The translations under genes were made by a program, and so were the position numbers. DNA of 40,935 nucleotides from Mycobacteriales bacterium (GTDB taxonomy: Bacteria; Actinomycetota; Actinomycetes; Mycobacteriales; CADCTP01). The notes under the pieces are model-generated. The model saw only the letters and a list, made by a program, of their open reading frames with translations. It was not told the DNA's origin and ran no database searches. The stretch covers positions 1-40,935 of the forward strand of contig DASYKU010000129.1 in the NCBI GenBank assembly GCA_035995165.1. The letters are read 5' to 3'. Shown piece after piece: positions 8,732 to 15,693 of the stretch. The number at the start of each line of letters is the position of its first letter. The stretch's first letter is position 1.

Positions 8732-9955
8732 TCAGGTGAGCGCGGCGGCCAGGCCGGCGGTGCCGTAGAAGCCGGTCAGGCCGCCCGGCAGCAGGGTGAG
8801 CCGGGGCCGGCCCGGCGTCCAGGCCGCGACCCGGCCCGAGCCGCTGCCGTCGGTCGGCGTCACCAGCATCAGCTGCCCGCCCGGGGCCCAGACCGGCAGC
8901 GCCGTGCTGGCCGCGCCGGTGGTGAGGCCCGGGACGGTCCGCCAGCGGTCCGCCCGGACCAGGTCGATCACCACGACGTACCCGTCCCGCTGGGCGGAGG
9001 CGCTGGGGTCCTCGGGGAGCATCCCGGCGTACCCGATCGCGAGCTGGTGGCCGTCGGCGGAGAACGCGGCCACCGCGGGATTGCCCGGGTTCTCCGGCAG
9101 GAACCGGGACGCGCCGCTCGCCAGCTGCGTGAGGGTCAGCGCGCAGTCCGAGCCGCAGCCGGCCGGCTCGAACACGACCTGCCGGTCGTCCGCGCCGAGC
9201 ACCGCGTACGTCCGGCCGATGACCCGGTAGACCGCGCCGGTCTGCGCGTTCTCCAGCCGGGCCACGCCGCCGAGGTCGCCCTGGTAGGCCCGGACCAGCA
9301 GCCCGTACGGGGTGTCGCGGACGAGCTCGAGCTGGCGCGGCACGATGCGGCGCCAGCGGACGGCTCCGGCCGTACTGAAGTTCGTCAGCGTGCACGGTCC
9401 GGTCCCACCGGCGCCGTCGCAGTCCTCGGCGAGCACGGTGCCGTCGCGCATCGGGACCAGGTCGAGCACCGAGCCGAGCTGGGCCGCGGTCCCGCCCCGC
9501 CCGAGCACGACCGCCCGGGCCCGCAGCCGTTCGGCGTTGTGCAGCACGGCCGCGGTGACTCCTCCGGCGTGCACGAGCTCGGCCACGTCGCCGCGGACGG
9601 TCGGCACCGGCAGCGGGGTCAGCGACCCGGTGCGGGCGTCCAGCACGGCCGGATGCCGGCCGCCGACCAGCAGCCGCAGCCCGGCCGGACCGGCGCCGGG
9701 GTCGCCGTCGAGCCGGTAGCGGGCGTCCGGCGCGGGCGGGCCGGTCCGGATCGGGTTCGGCGCCGGGCGGACCTCGACCGACAACGGCGTCGCGGCCGGC
9801 GGCCGGACGGCGCCGCCCCCGCCCGTGTGCACGGCCAGGTACGCGGCCCCGGCGGCGACCAGGCCAGCGGCCAGCAGGGTGGTCCAGCGGCGGCGGCGCG
9901 GCGGGCCGTCGCCCTGGTACTCCGGTTCGTACCCGGAGCTGAGCACGTCGGCCAC
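8732..9955 (-). CDS. Membrane-anchored exported protein, beta-propeller-like, paralogue of 21651-22751
   Basis: A 407-residue protein with a short arginine-rich cytoplasmic N-terminus, one membrane segment at ~25-43 (TTLLAAGLVAAGAAYLAV) and a large exported domain. The exported part has recurrent strand-turn units such as LLVGGRHPAVLDARTG, FSADGHQLAIGYAG and VWAPGGQLMLV, reminiscent of WD40/TolB-like propellers. Two cysteine pairs (EDCDGAGGTGPC, CGSDC) may form disulfides outside the cell. It is a clear homologue of the leftward gene at 21651-22751 (shared DPNTG-like turns, CxxxC pair, FSPDGHWLALG equivalent). No enzyme motif is visible. The start is GTG 9955 with no strong ribosome-binding site. 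It converges with the LOV phosphatase; the 68 bases between hold only GC-rich imperfect hairpins. Confidence 0.75.
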   Translation of the reverse strand: MADVLSSGYEPEYQGDGPPRRRRWTTLLAAGLVAAGAAYLAVHTGGGGAVRPPAATPLSVEVRPAPNPIRTGPPAPDARYRLDGDPGAGPAGLRLLVGGRHPAVLDARTGSLTPLPVPTVRGDVAELVHAGGVTAAVLHNAERLRARAVVLGRGGTAAQLGSVLDLVPMRDGTVLAEDCDGAGGTGPCTLTNFSTAGAVRWRRIVPRQLELVRDTPYGLLVRAYQGDLGGVARLENAQTGAVYRVIGRTYAVLGADDRQVVFEPAGCGSDCALTLTQLASGASRFLPENPGNPAVAAFSADGHQLAIGYAGMLPEDPSASAQRDGYVVVIDLVRADRWRTVPGLTTGAASTALPVWAPGGQLMLVTPTDGSGSGRVAAWTPGRPRLTLLPGGLTGFYGTAGLAAALT

Positions 9956-10046
9956 ACAGCCAGTGTCCGTGCGTACGCCGCCCGAAGCCAGAGCCCCGTT
10001 CGGGGCCGGCCCGGGCCCGGTCCGCCGCGCCCGACGGCCGGGGGCG

Positions 10047-11801
10047 CTAGCGGCCCGCGGCGTAGCCCTGCATCCCGCGGGGGTTGGCGGCGGCCGACAG
10101 GATGCCGGTGGCCGGGTCGCGGCTGACCGCGGACAACCGGCCCAGCGACCAGCCGTCCAGCACGGTGACCCGGTGCCCGCGCCGCTCCAGGTCGGCGATC
10201 ACGTCCGGCCCGACCCGGTCCTCGATCACGACCTCGCCCGGGACCGCCAGCCGCGGCGCGAACGAGGACGGCATCGAGGTGATGTGCCAGGCCGGCGCGT
10301 CGATCGCGGCCTGCAGGTCGAGCCCGCCCGCGTAGTGCGCGAGCAGGAAGCACAGCTGCCACTGGTCCTGCTGGTCCCCGCCGGGCGTACCGCAGGCCAG
10401 CACCGGCTCGCCGTCCCGCAGCACCAGCGTCGGCGACAGCGTGGTCCGCGGCCGTCGCGACGGCCGCAGCGTGGACGGCAGCCCGTCGGTCAACCAGGTC
10501 ATCTGGGCCCGGGTGCCGAGGCAGAAACCGAGCTCCGGGATCGTCGGCGCGCTCTGCAGCCAGCCCCCGGACGGCGTCGCCGAGACCATCGTGCCCCAGC
10601 GGTCGACGACGTCGACGTGGCAGGTGTCGCCGCGGGTCGGCTCCCCCAGCGTGGGCTCGCCGACTCCGGCGCCGGAGGGATCGTCGAGGAAGGTCCGGTA
10701 CGGCGGCATGACCGGCGTCCGCCCCCCGGGCGAGCCCGGCCGCAGCTCCCACACGGCCTCGTCGCCGATCAGCGCCCGCCGCGCCGCGGTGTACGCCGGC
10801 GAGAGCAGGTCGGCCAGCGGCACATCCGGGTCGTCGCCGTAGAAGGCCTCCCGGTCGGCGAACGCGAGCTTGGCCCCCTCGACCACCCGGTGGATGAGCT
10901 CGGCGCTGCCGGGCGCGGGCAGCTCGCCGTCGCCGAGCAGGGCGAGCTGCTGCAGCAGCACCGGACCCTGGCTCCAGGCCGCCGGCTTGGCCACGGTCAG
11001 CCCGCGCCAGTCCAGCGTGACCGCCGGCTCCCAGGTCGCCCGCCAGCCGGCCAGGTCGGCCCCGGTGAGCAGCCCGCCGTGCGGCGTGCCGGAGTCGTCC
11101 ATCCACTCCCGGGGCGAGAACCGGTCGATCGCCTCGGCCACGAACCCCTCGTACCAGGCCGTGCGGACGGCCTCCAGCTGGGCGTCCCGGTTCGGCCCGG
11201 CCGCCTCGGCCTCGTCCAGCAACCGCTGGTACGTGGTGGCCAGCGCGGGCTGGCGCAGCAGCTCCCCCGGCCCGGGCGCGGGCAGCCAGCGCTCGGCCGA
11301 GGTCGGCCAGTGCTGCTCGAACATCGGCGCCGAGTACGCGATGGTGCCGGCCACCCGCGGGTGCACCGGGTGCCCGTCGGCCGCGTACCCGATCGCGTAG
11401 GACAGGACGTCGCGCAGCGGCAGCCGGCCGTGCTCCCGCAGCAGCTCGATCCAGCCGCCGAACGCCCCCGGGACGGTCGCGGCCAGCGGGCCGGTGCCGG
11501 GCACGATCGTCAGCCCGAGCTCGTCCCGAAGTTTCCCCACCGTGGCGGCGGCCGGCAGCGTGCCCTGGGCGCAGAGCACCCGCGCATTCGGGTCCCGGGC
11601 CTTGCCGACCAACAGCGGCAGGTCGCCGCCCGGCCCGTTCAGATGCGGCTCCACCACGTGCAGCGCGAAGCCCGCGGCCGCGGCCGCGTCGGCGGCCGTC
11701 CCGCCCGCTTCGAGCACTGCCATGCCGGCCGCGGTGGCCAACCAGTGCGTCGTCGCAACCATCCCGTACGTCCCGGACAACACCGGCCGAGTCGTGAACA
11801 C
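10047..11801 (-). CDS. Gamma-glutamyltransferase family protein (Ntn hydrolase)
   Basis: About 584 residues of the gamma-glutamyltranspeptidase family, Ntn hydrolases made as a precursor that self-cleaves to free a catalytic threonine. Here the threonine is in RGDTCHVDVVDRWG, followed by MVSATPSGG, the usual site of the small-subunit N-terminus. The N-terminal half has the family helices GMAVLEAGGTAADAA and HVVEPHLNGPGGD. The substrate could be gamma-glutamyl compounds or an acylase-type amide. No clear signal peptide is seen, so cytoplasmic location is possible. I prefer GTG 11801 (AGGA eight bases upstream); ATG 11843 would overlap the divergent ribokinase start. It ends 91 bases from the next leftward gene. 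Confidence 0.85.
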   Translation of the reverse strand: MFTTRPVLSGTYGMVATTHWLATAAGMAVLEAGGTAADAAAAAGFALHVVEPHLNGPGGDLPLLVGKARDPNARVLCAQGTLPAAATVGKLRDELGLTIVPGTGPLAATVPGAFGGWIELLREHGRLPLRDVLSYAIGYAADGHPVHPRVAGTIAYSAPMFEQHWPTSAERWLPAPGPGELLRQPALATTYQRLLDEAEAAGPNRDAQLEAVRTAWYEGFVAEAIDRFSPREWMDDSGTPHGGLLTGADLAGWRATWEPAVTLDWRGLTVAKPAAWSQGPVLLQQLALLGDGELPAPGSAELIHRVVEGAKLAFADREAFYGDDPDVPLADLLSPAYTAARRALIGDEAVWELRPGSPGGRTPVMPPYRTFLDDPSGAGVGEPTLGEPTRGDTCHVDVVDRWGTMVSATPSGGWLQSAPTIPELGFCLGTRAQMTWLTDGLPSTLRPSRRPRTTLSPTLVLRDGEPVLACGTPGGDQQDQWQLCFLLAHYAGGLDLQAAIDAPAWHITSMPSSFAPRLAVPGEVVIEDRVGPDVIADLERRGHRVTVLDGWSLGRLSAVSRDPATGILSAAANPRGMQGYAAGR

Positions 11802-11841
11802 GGGGTCGATCCTGTCAAACTCTCTGGCAGGGTGTCGCGGC

Positions 11842-12684
11842 ATGCGGGTGGTCGTGGTCGGCAGCGTGAACCTGGACCTGGTCGCCCGGGTCTCCCGACT
11901 GCCGGCCGGAGGCGACACGGTTGCGGCTTCCGGCTACACCCGGGTGCCCGGCGGCAAGGGCGCGAACCAGGCCCTCGCGGCCCGCCGGCTGGGCGCTGAC
12001 GTCACACTTCTCGCCGCGGTCGGGTCCGACGACGCGGCCGCGGAGGCACTCGCCCTGCTGGCCGAGGACGGCGTGGACCTCTCGGCCGTACGGACGGTGG
12101 CCGGACCGACCGGAGTGGCGCTCATCACGGTCGACGACGAGGGCGAGAACACCATCGTGGTGGTCCCGGGGGCGAACGCCCGGCTCACGGTCGAGGCGGC
12201 CGAGCTGGCCGGCGCGGACGCGGTGCTCTGCCAGCTGGAGGTGCCGATGGACACGATCGTGGCGGCCGCCGAGGCCGCCCCGGCGGGCGCGCTGTTCTGC
12301 CTGAACACCGCGCCGCCCGCGCCGGTGCCGGACCCGGTGCTGGAGCGGGCCGACCTGGTGGTGGCCAACCGGGCGGAGTTCGCCGCCGTACCGGGCCTGG
12401 ACCGGGCCGCGCTGGTCGCGGTGACGGCCGGCGCCGAGGGCGCCGTGCTGCGGGCCGGCGGCCGCGAGATCGCCCGGGCGCCGTCACCGGCGGTGACGGC
12501 GGTCGACGGCACCGGCGCGGGCGACGCGTTCGCCGGCGGCCTGGTGGTAGGCCTGCTGTCCGGGCTGGACCGGGCGGCGGCGCTGCGCCGGGCCTGCCTG
12601 GTCGGCGCGGCCGCGGCCAGCCGGCCCGGAGCCCAGCCGTCCCTGCCCCGACCTGCCGACCTCGACGCCCTGGAGGCCCGGTGA
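11842..12684 (+). CDS. rbsK: Ribokinase (PfkB family)
   Basis: A 280-residue PfkB-family sugar kinase that should phosphorylate ribose to ribose-5-phosphate. Diagnostic segments are the start strand VVVVGSVNLDLV, the glycine-rich PGGKGANQALAARRLGA signature, the DDEGENTIVVVPGAN segment typical of ribokinases, and the C-terminal catalytic DGTGAGDAFAGG with the base aspartate. The start at ATG 11842 has only a weak AGGG upstream. Its last four bases (GTGA) overlap the nucleoside hydrolase start, so ribose released by that enzyme can be phosphorylated by its operon partner. It is divergent from the GGT homologue. Confidence 0.93.
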   Translation: MRVVVVGSVNLDLVARVSRLPAGGDTVAASGYTRVPGGKGANQALAARRLGADVTLLAAVGSDDAAAEALALLAEDGVDLSAVRTVAGPTGVALITVDDEGENTIVVVPGANARLTVEAAELAGADAVLCQLEVPMDTIVAAAEAAPAGALFCLNTAPPAPVPDPVLERADLVVANRAEFAAVPGLDRAALVAVTAGAEGAVLRAGGREIARAPSPAVTAVDGTGAGDAFAGGLVVGLLSGLDRAAALRRACLVGAAAASRPGAQPSLPRPADLDALEAR

Positions 12685-13628
12685 CCGGACCCATCCCGAT
12701 CCTCATCGACTGCGATCCCGGCATCGACGACGCGGTCGCGCTGCTGCTCGCCTGCGCCAGCCCGGAGCTGCGGCTGCTCGGCGTCAGCACGGTCGCCGGC
12801 AACGTCGGCCTGGAGCACACCACCCGCAACGCCGGCCGGATCCTCGCGCTGGCCGGCCGGACCGACGTGCCGGTCGCGGCCGGGGCCGGCCGGCCGCTGG
12901 TGCGCACGTCCCCGGGGCGGGCCGAGCACGTGCACGGCGAGGACGGCGTACACCGGGCGGAGCTGCCCGATCCCGCGGCCGAGCCGGATCCGCGGCCGGC
13001 GGTCGACCTGCTCGCCGACGCCATCGGCGGCTCGTCCGAGCCGGTCACGCTGGTGGCGATCGGCCCGCTGACCAACGTCGCGCTGCTCTACGCGGTGCAT
13101 CCCGAGGTCGCGGCGACGCTCGACCGGGTGGTGATCATGGGCGGCTCGGCCACGTACGGAAACACCACCGAGGCGGCCGAGTTCAACGTCTGGTCCGACC
13201 CCGAGGCCGCGTACCGGGTGCTCACCGACCCGGGGCTGGCCCGGCCGGTGCCGACCACGATGGTCGGGCTGGACCTGACCCTGACCGTGCCGTTCGAGGA
13301 GACCGACCTGGCCGCGCTGGCGGCCGGCGGTGCCCCGGGCCGGGCGGCCGCGGCGATGCTGCGACCGGAGGCCGAGCGGCAGCGGCAGGAGACCGGGGTG
13401 GCCGCGCTGCCGGTGCACGACGCGGTCGCCGTGGCCGCCGTGCTGCGGCCGGACCTGATCGACACCCGGCCGGCCACGATCACCGTCGACTGCTCGGACG
13501 GACCCCGCCGCGGAGCCACCGTCGTCGCGCCCGGACCGGACGACGCCTGGGCCCGGGTGGCGGTCGGCGCAGCCGCGCGGGCGGTCATTGACACGATCGT
13601 GACCCGTGTGGCCGACTACGGTTCGTGA
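12681..13628 (+). CDS. Inosine/uridine-preferring nucleoside hydrolase
   Basis: A 315-residue member of the IunH/Rih nucleoside hydrolases, which split ribonucleosides into base and ribose. The N-terminal calcium/ribose-binding DCDPGIDDA signature is at residues 10-18. The central IGPLTNVALL and IMGGS segments and the late LPVHDAVAVAA with its histidine-aspartate pair complete the active site. The start GTG overlaps the ribokinase stop (GTGA), a translationally coupled salvage operon. No transporter gene is adjacent except the MFS exporter-like gene 117 bases downstream, which belongs to another family. Base specificity cannot be read from the sequence. Confidence 0.95.
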   Translation: MTGPIPILIDCDPGIDDAVALLLACASPELRLLGVSTVAGNVGLEHTTRNAGRILALAGRTDVPVAAGAGRPLVRTSPGRAEHVHGEDGVHRAELPDPAAEPDPRPAVDLLADAIGGSSEPVTLVAIGPLTNVALLYAVHPEVAATLDRVVIMGGSATYGNTTEAAEFNVWSDPEAAYRVLTDPGLARPVPTTMVGLDLTLTVPFEETDLAALAAGGAPGRAAAAMLRPEAERQRQETGVAALPVHDAVAVAAVLRPDLIDTRPATITVDCSDGPRRGATVVAPGPDDAWARVAVGAAARAVIDTIVTRVADYGS

Positions 13629-13745
13629 GACTTGCGGGCCGTTCGGGTGAAACCGCTCTGCCCCAACGTGAAGACATCCCCTAGGCTCTTCGCTCAGATG
13701 ACGATCTGCATCAGACTGGGCGGGGAGCCTCCAGGAGGTCGAGCG

Positions 13746-14984
13746 GTGACGGTCGAAGAGAGCAAGCGCGGGTTACCGGCTGGGCCGGCGACCTATCGTG
13801 CGCTGTTCTCCGAGGGCCAGTTCCGCTCCCTCTGGCTGGCCTCTGCGATCTCGCTGACCGGCGACCAGCTGGCCCGCGTCGCGATCGCCTCGCTGGTCTA
13901 CGACCGGACCCATTCGGCCCTGGTCACCGCGCTCGTCTACGCGGTCACCTACCTCCCCTGGCTGATCGGCGGTCCGCTGCTCGGCGGCCTGGCCGACCGC
14001 TACCCCCGCCGCACGGTCATGCTGATCTGCCAGCTGACCAGCGCCGTGCTGGTGGCGCTCATGGCGGTGCCGGGGATGCCCCTGGTGGCCTTGGCGTCGC
14101 TGCTGTTCGTCGTGATCCTGGTCGAGTCGCCGTTCCTGTCGGCCCGGGCGTCGCTGCTCGTCGACATCCTTCCCGACGACCGGTACGTGCTGGCCTCGGC
14201 GATCAACCAGCTCACCATCCAGGGCACCCAGGTGCTCGGCTTCGCCGTGGGCGGCGCGCTGGTCCTGCTCGTCGGCGCGCCCGACGCGCTGCTCGTGGAC
14301 GCGGTGTCGTTCCTGCTCGCCGGCGCGTTCGTCCGCTTCGGGGTCCGTCCCCGGCGTGCGGTCGCCGTCGCCGGGCAGCTCGGCGGCAGCTGGGAGCGGA
14401 TGAAGGTCGGGGCCAAGGTGGTCTTCGGCGATCCGCGGCTGCGCGGGCTGGTCCTGCTGGGCTGGCTGGCCACCTTCTGGGTGGTCCCGGAGGGCCTCGC
14501 CGCGCCGTACGCGGACGGCAACTCCACCTCGATCGGGCTGCTCCTCGCGGCCCAGCCCGCCGGCTCCGTGGTCGGCGGGATCGTGCTGAGCCGGCTGGTC
14601 CGGCCCACCACCCGGCTCGAGCTGATGGGTTGGCTGGCGATCCTGAGCTCGGCGCCGCTGCTGTTCTTCCTCGCGACCCCGTCCATCCCGGTCGCGGTCG
14701 TCCTTCTCGTGGTCTCAGGCGTCGGGACCACGTACAACCTGCCGGCCAACGCGGCGTTCATGCAGGCTCTGCCGGCGGAGCGACGCGGCCAGGCGTTCGG
14801 GCTGGTGTCCGCCGGCCTGGTTGCCGGACAGGGCATCAGCATCGCCGTGGCCGGCGCGGTCGCCGAGGCGACCTCGCCCAGCCTGGTCATCTGCGTCGCC
14901 GGCGGGCTCGGCCTCGTCGCGGCACTCGCGCTCAGCGGCGCGGGCCGGCGGTTCCTCTCGACGCCGTCGCCTGCGGTGGGCTGA
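13746..14984 (+). CDS. MFS transporter, EntS-like exporter type
   Basis: A 412-residue major facilitator with about 12 hydrophobic helices, of the MFS_3 group that includes the enterobactin exporter EntS and macrolide exporters. The loop 2-3 signature GGLADRYPRRTVML is clear, and the FRSLWLASAISLTGDQL start is typical of the group. I chose GTG 13746 because AGGAGG lies eight bases upstream; earlier in-frame starts lack such a site. TAGGCT at 13682-13687 may be a -10 element, but no -35 fits it. The gene is followed by a hairpin and then, on the same strand, by the SNGWG minigene array. The substrate is unknown. Confidence 0.9.
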   Translation: MTVEESKRGLPAGPATYRALFSEGQFRSLWLASAISLTGDQLARVAIASLVYDRTHSALVTALVYAVTYLPWLIGGPLLGGLADRYPRRTVMLICQLTSAVLVALMAVPGMPLVALASLLFVVILVESPFLSARASLLVDILPDDRYVLASAINQLTIQGTQVLGFAVGGALVLLVGAPDALLVDAVSFLLAGAFVRFGVRPRRAVAVAGQLGGSWERMKVGAKVVFGDPRLRGLVLLGWLATFWVVPEGLAAPYADGNSTSIGLLLAAQPAGSVVGGIVLSRLVRPTTRLELMGWLAILSSAPLLFFLATPSIPVAVVLLVVSGVGTTYNLPANAAFMQALPAERRGQAFGLVSAGLVAGQGISIAVAGAVAEATSPSLVICVAGGLGLVAALALSGAGRRFLSTPSPAVG

Positions 14985-14992
14985 CTCGGACC

Positions 14993-15020
14993 GCCTCAGC
15001 TAGCGGTGTTTTGCTGAGGC
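14993..15020 (+). terminator. Hairpin after the MFS gene
   Basis: GCCTCAGC (14993-15000) pairs perfectly with GCTGAGGC (15013-15020) across a 12-base loop, eight bases after the MFS stop. The following TTAAAAAC is not a real T-tract, so termination would be weak. It separates the MFS gene from the minigene array. Confidence 0.5.
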
Positions 15021-15033
15021 TTAAAAACAGTTG

Positions 15034-15064
15034 CGCCCGACGGCGGTGTACCGCCGAACGGGCG
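15034..15064. other. Strong compound hairpin upstream of the minigene array
   Basis: CGCCCG-A-CGGCGG pairs with CCGCCG-AA-CGGGCG around a TGTA tetraloop, giving 12 base pairs with a small bulge. On the + strand no T-run follows. On the - strand CTGTTTTTAA follows after a few bases, so it might be a leftward terminator, but no leftward gene ends here. The role is unclear. From 15065 to 15156 I see nothing else definite. Confidence 0.5.
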
Positions 15065-15156
15065 TAAACCTACGCTCAAACACAACCGTACGGGGCGGCG
15101 TAGTCCCTGTACGCCTCCCTGCCCTCTCGTGCCCCGACAAAAGGGGGGTGTTCTGC

Positions 15157-15186
15157 ATGCGCTTCGACAGCAACGGATGGGGCTGA
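15157..15186 (+). CDS. SNGWG minigene 1 (MRFDSNGWG)
   Basis: A nine-codon ORF with an ATG start, encoding MRFDSNGWG and ending in TGA. AAGGGGGG ends eight bases before the ATG. It is the first of six ORFs sharing the C-terminal pentapeptide SNGWG. Its first Gly codon in NGWG is GGA, where the four hexapeptide copies use GGC, a synonymous difference that argues for selection on the peptide. The longer N-terminus (MRFD) resembles the last copy (MRD) and not the middle four. Confidence 0.65.
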   Translation: MRFDSNGWG

Positions 15187-15235
15187 GCCGTCCGCGCACC
15201 CGCGCACGCCCACATGACCCCGTGAGGAGGCGGCC

Positions 15236-15256
15236 ATGAGCAACGGCTGGGGCTGA
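15236..15256 (+). CDS. SNGWG minigene 2 (MSNGWG)
   Basis: A six-codon ORF (ATG start, TGA stop) encoding MSNGWG. GAGGAGG ends five bases before the ATG, an excellent ribosome-binding site. It begins 79 bases after minigene 1. The spacer has no similarity to other spacers apart from the ribosome-binding site. Confidence 0.7.
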   Translation: MSNGWG

Positions 15257-15298
15257 ACCGCACTGACCCGAACCGCACCGCCGAGGAAGGAGACCGGC

Positions 15299-15319
15299 AT
15301 GAGCAACGGCTGGGGCTGA
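15299..15319 (+). CDS. SNGWG minigene 3 (MSNGWG)
   Basis: A six-codon ORF (ATG start, TGA stop) encoding MSNGWG, with AAGGAGA ending five bases before the start. The period from copy 2 is 63 bases. Coding bases are identical to copy 2, but the upstream spacer is unrelated. Confidence 0.7.
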   Translation: MSNGWG

Positions 15320-15359
15320 ACCACCCGAACGATCCGGATCGGCACAAGGAGGTGGCCTC

Positions 15360-15380
15360 GTGAGCAACGGCTGGGGCTGA
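15360..15380 (+). CDS. SNGWG minigene 4 (MSNGWG, GTG start)
   Basis: A six-codon ORF encoding MSNGWG with GTG in place of ATG, a substitution expected only if the codon acts as an initiator. The ribosome-binding site AAGGAGGT is a perfect anti-16S match, six bases before the start. The spacer from copy 3 contains the palindrome CGATCCGGATCG (15330-15341). Confidence 0.7.
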   Translation: MSNGWG

Positions 15381-15428
15381 ACGGTGACGCACTTATGTAC
15401 CACACCAGACTATCGAGAGGAACCGCTC

Positions 15429-15449
15429 GTGAGCAACGGCTGGGGCTGA
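15429..15449 (+). CDS. SNGWG minigene 5 (MSNGWG, GTG start)
   Basis: A six-codon ORF encoding MSNGWG from GTG, with GAGAGGAA ending six bases upstream. It is followed by a small GC hairpin (CGGGTCC/GGACCCG, 15455-15470), which may terminate or stabilise a transcript covering copies 1-5. Confidence 0.68.
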   Translation: MSNGWG

Positions 15450-15522
15450 CCCCCCGGGTCCCCGGACCCGACCCGACTCGAGACGTCCCCCCGTCCCGTG
15501 TACGCAGAGGAGGCGATCACGC

Positions 15523-15549
15523 ATGCGCGACAGCAACGGTTGGGGCTGA
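15523..15549 (+). CDS. SNGWG minigene 6 (MRDSNGWG)
   Basis: An eight-codon ORF encoding MRDSNGWG. AGAGGAGG ends nine bases before the ATG. The first Gly codon of NGWG is GGT, a third synonymous variant after GGA in copy 1 and GGC in copies 2-5. It is the last copy, 144 bases before the GGDEF-EAL gene on the same strand. Confidence 0.65.
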   Translation: MRDSNGWG

Positions 15550-15693
15550 TCCGCCCCGAGATGCATGCGGTGGGTGACGGGTCGTACCAATTGGAACGGC
15601 CCGTGTCCCCCGACCGGTGCATATACAGACAAGACATGCGGGCTTAAGAGTCAGCGCCGCTACGATTGTCGTACATGCCGTAGGGAGCGATCT

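Larger units (their letters stand above)
15157..15549 (+). repeat. Array of six SNGWG minigenes
   Basis: Six tandem copies, with starts 79, 63, 61, 69 and 94 bases apart, share an 18-base coding core (SNGWG plus TGA). Each copy has its own purine-rich ribosome-binding site. Spacers of 40-80 bases are dissimilar in sequence and length. Start codons vary (ATG or GTG) and one Gly codon varies silently (GGA/GGC/GGT). The outer copies carry MRFD or MRD before SNGWG; the inner four have only M. I know of no named family for this. It is neither CRISPR-like (spacers irregular, repeat is a coding unit) nor a simple satellite. Confidence 0.8.

Noticed and set aside
6156-9395. Very long leftward open frame opposite the LOV phosphatase
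   Set aside because: Composition is Arg/Gly/Pro/Ala rich with no domain, and it covers well-supported genes on both sides; a GC-skew artefact of high-GC DNA.
13632-13745. 38-codon N-terminal extension of the first MFS protein
   Set aside because: The extension has no helix or family match, and AGGAGG points to GTG 13746.
15157-15549. CRISPR array or simple intergenic satellite
   Set aside because: Spacing is irregular (61-94 bases), the conserved unit is a start-to-stop reading frame preceded by varied ribosome-binding sites, and no cas genes are present.
15021-15637. Leftward ORFs with repeated QPQPLL or SAPAVAH segments across the array
   Set aside because: They are the reverse complement of the SNGWG repeats, lack ribosome-binding sites, and exist in several frames at once.
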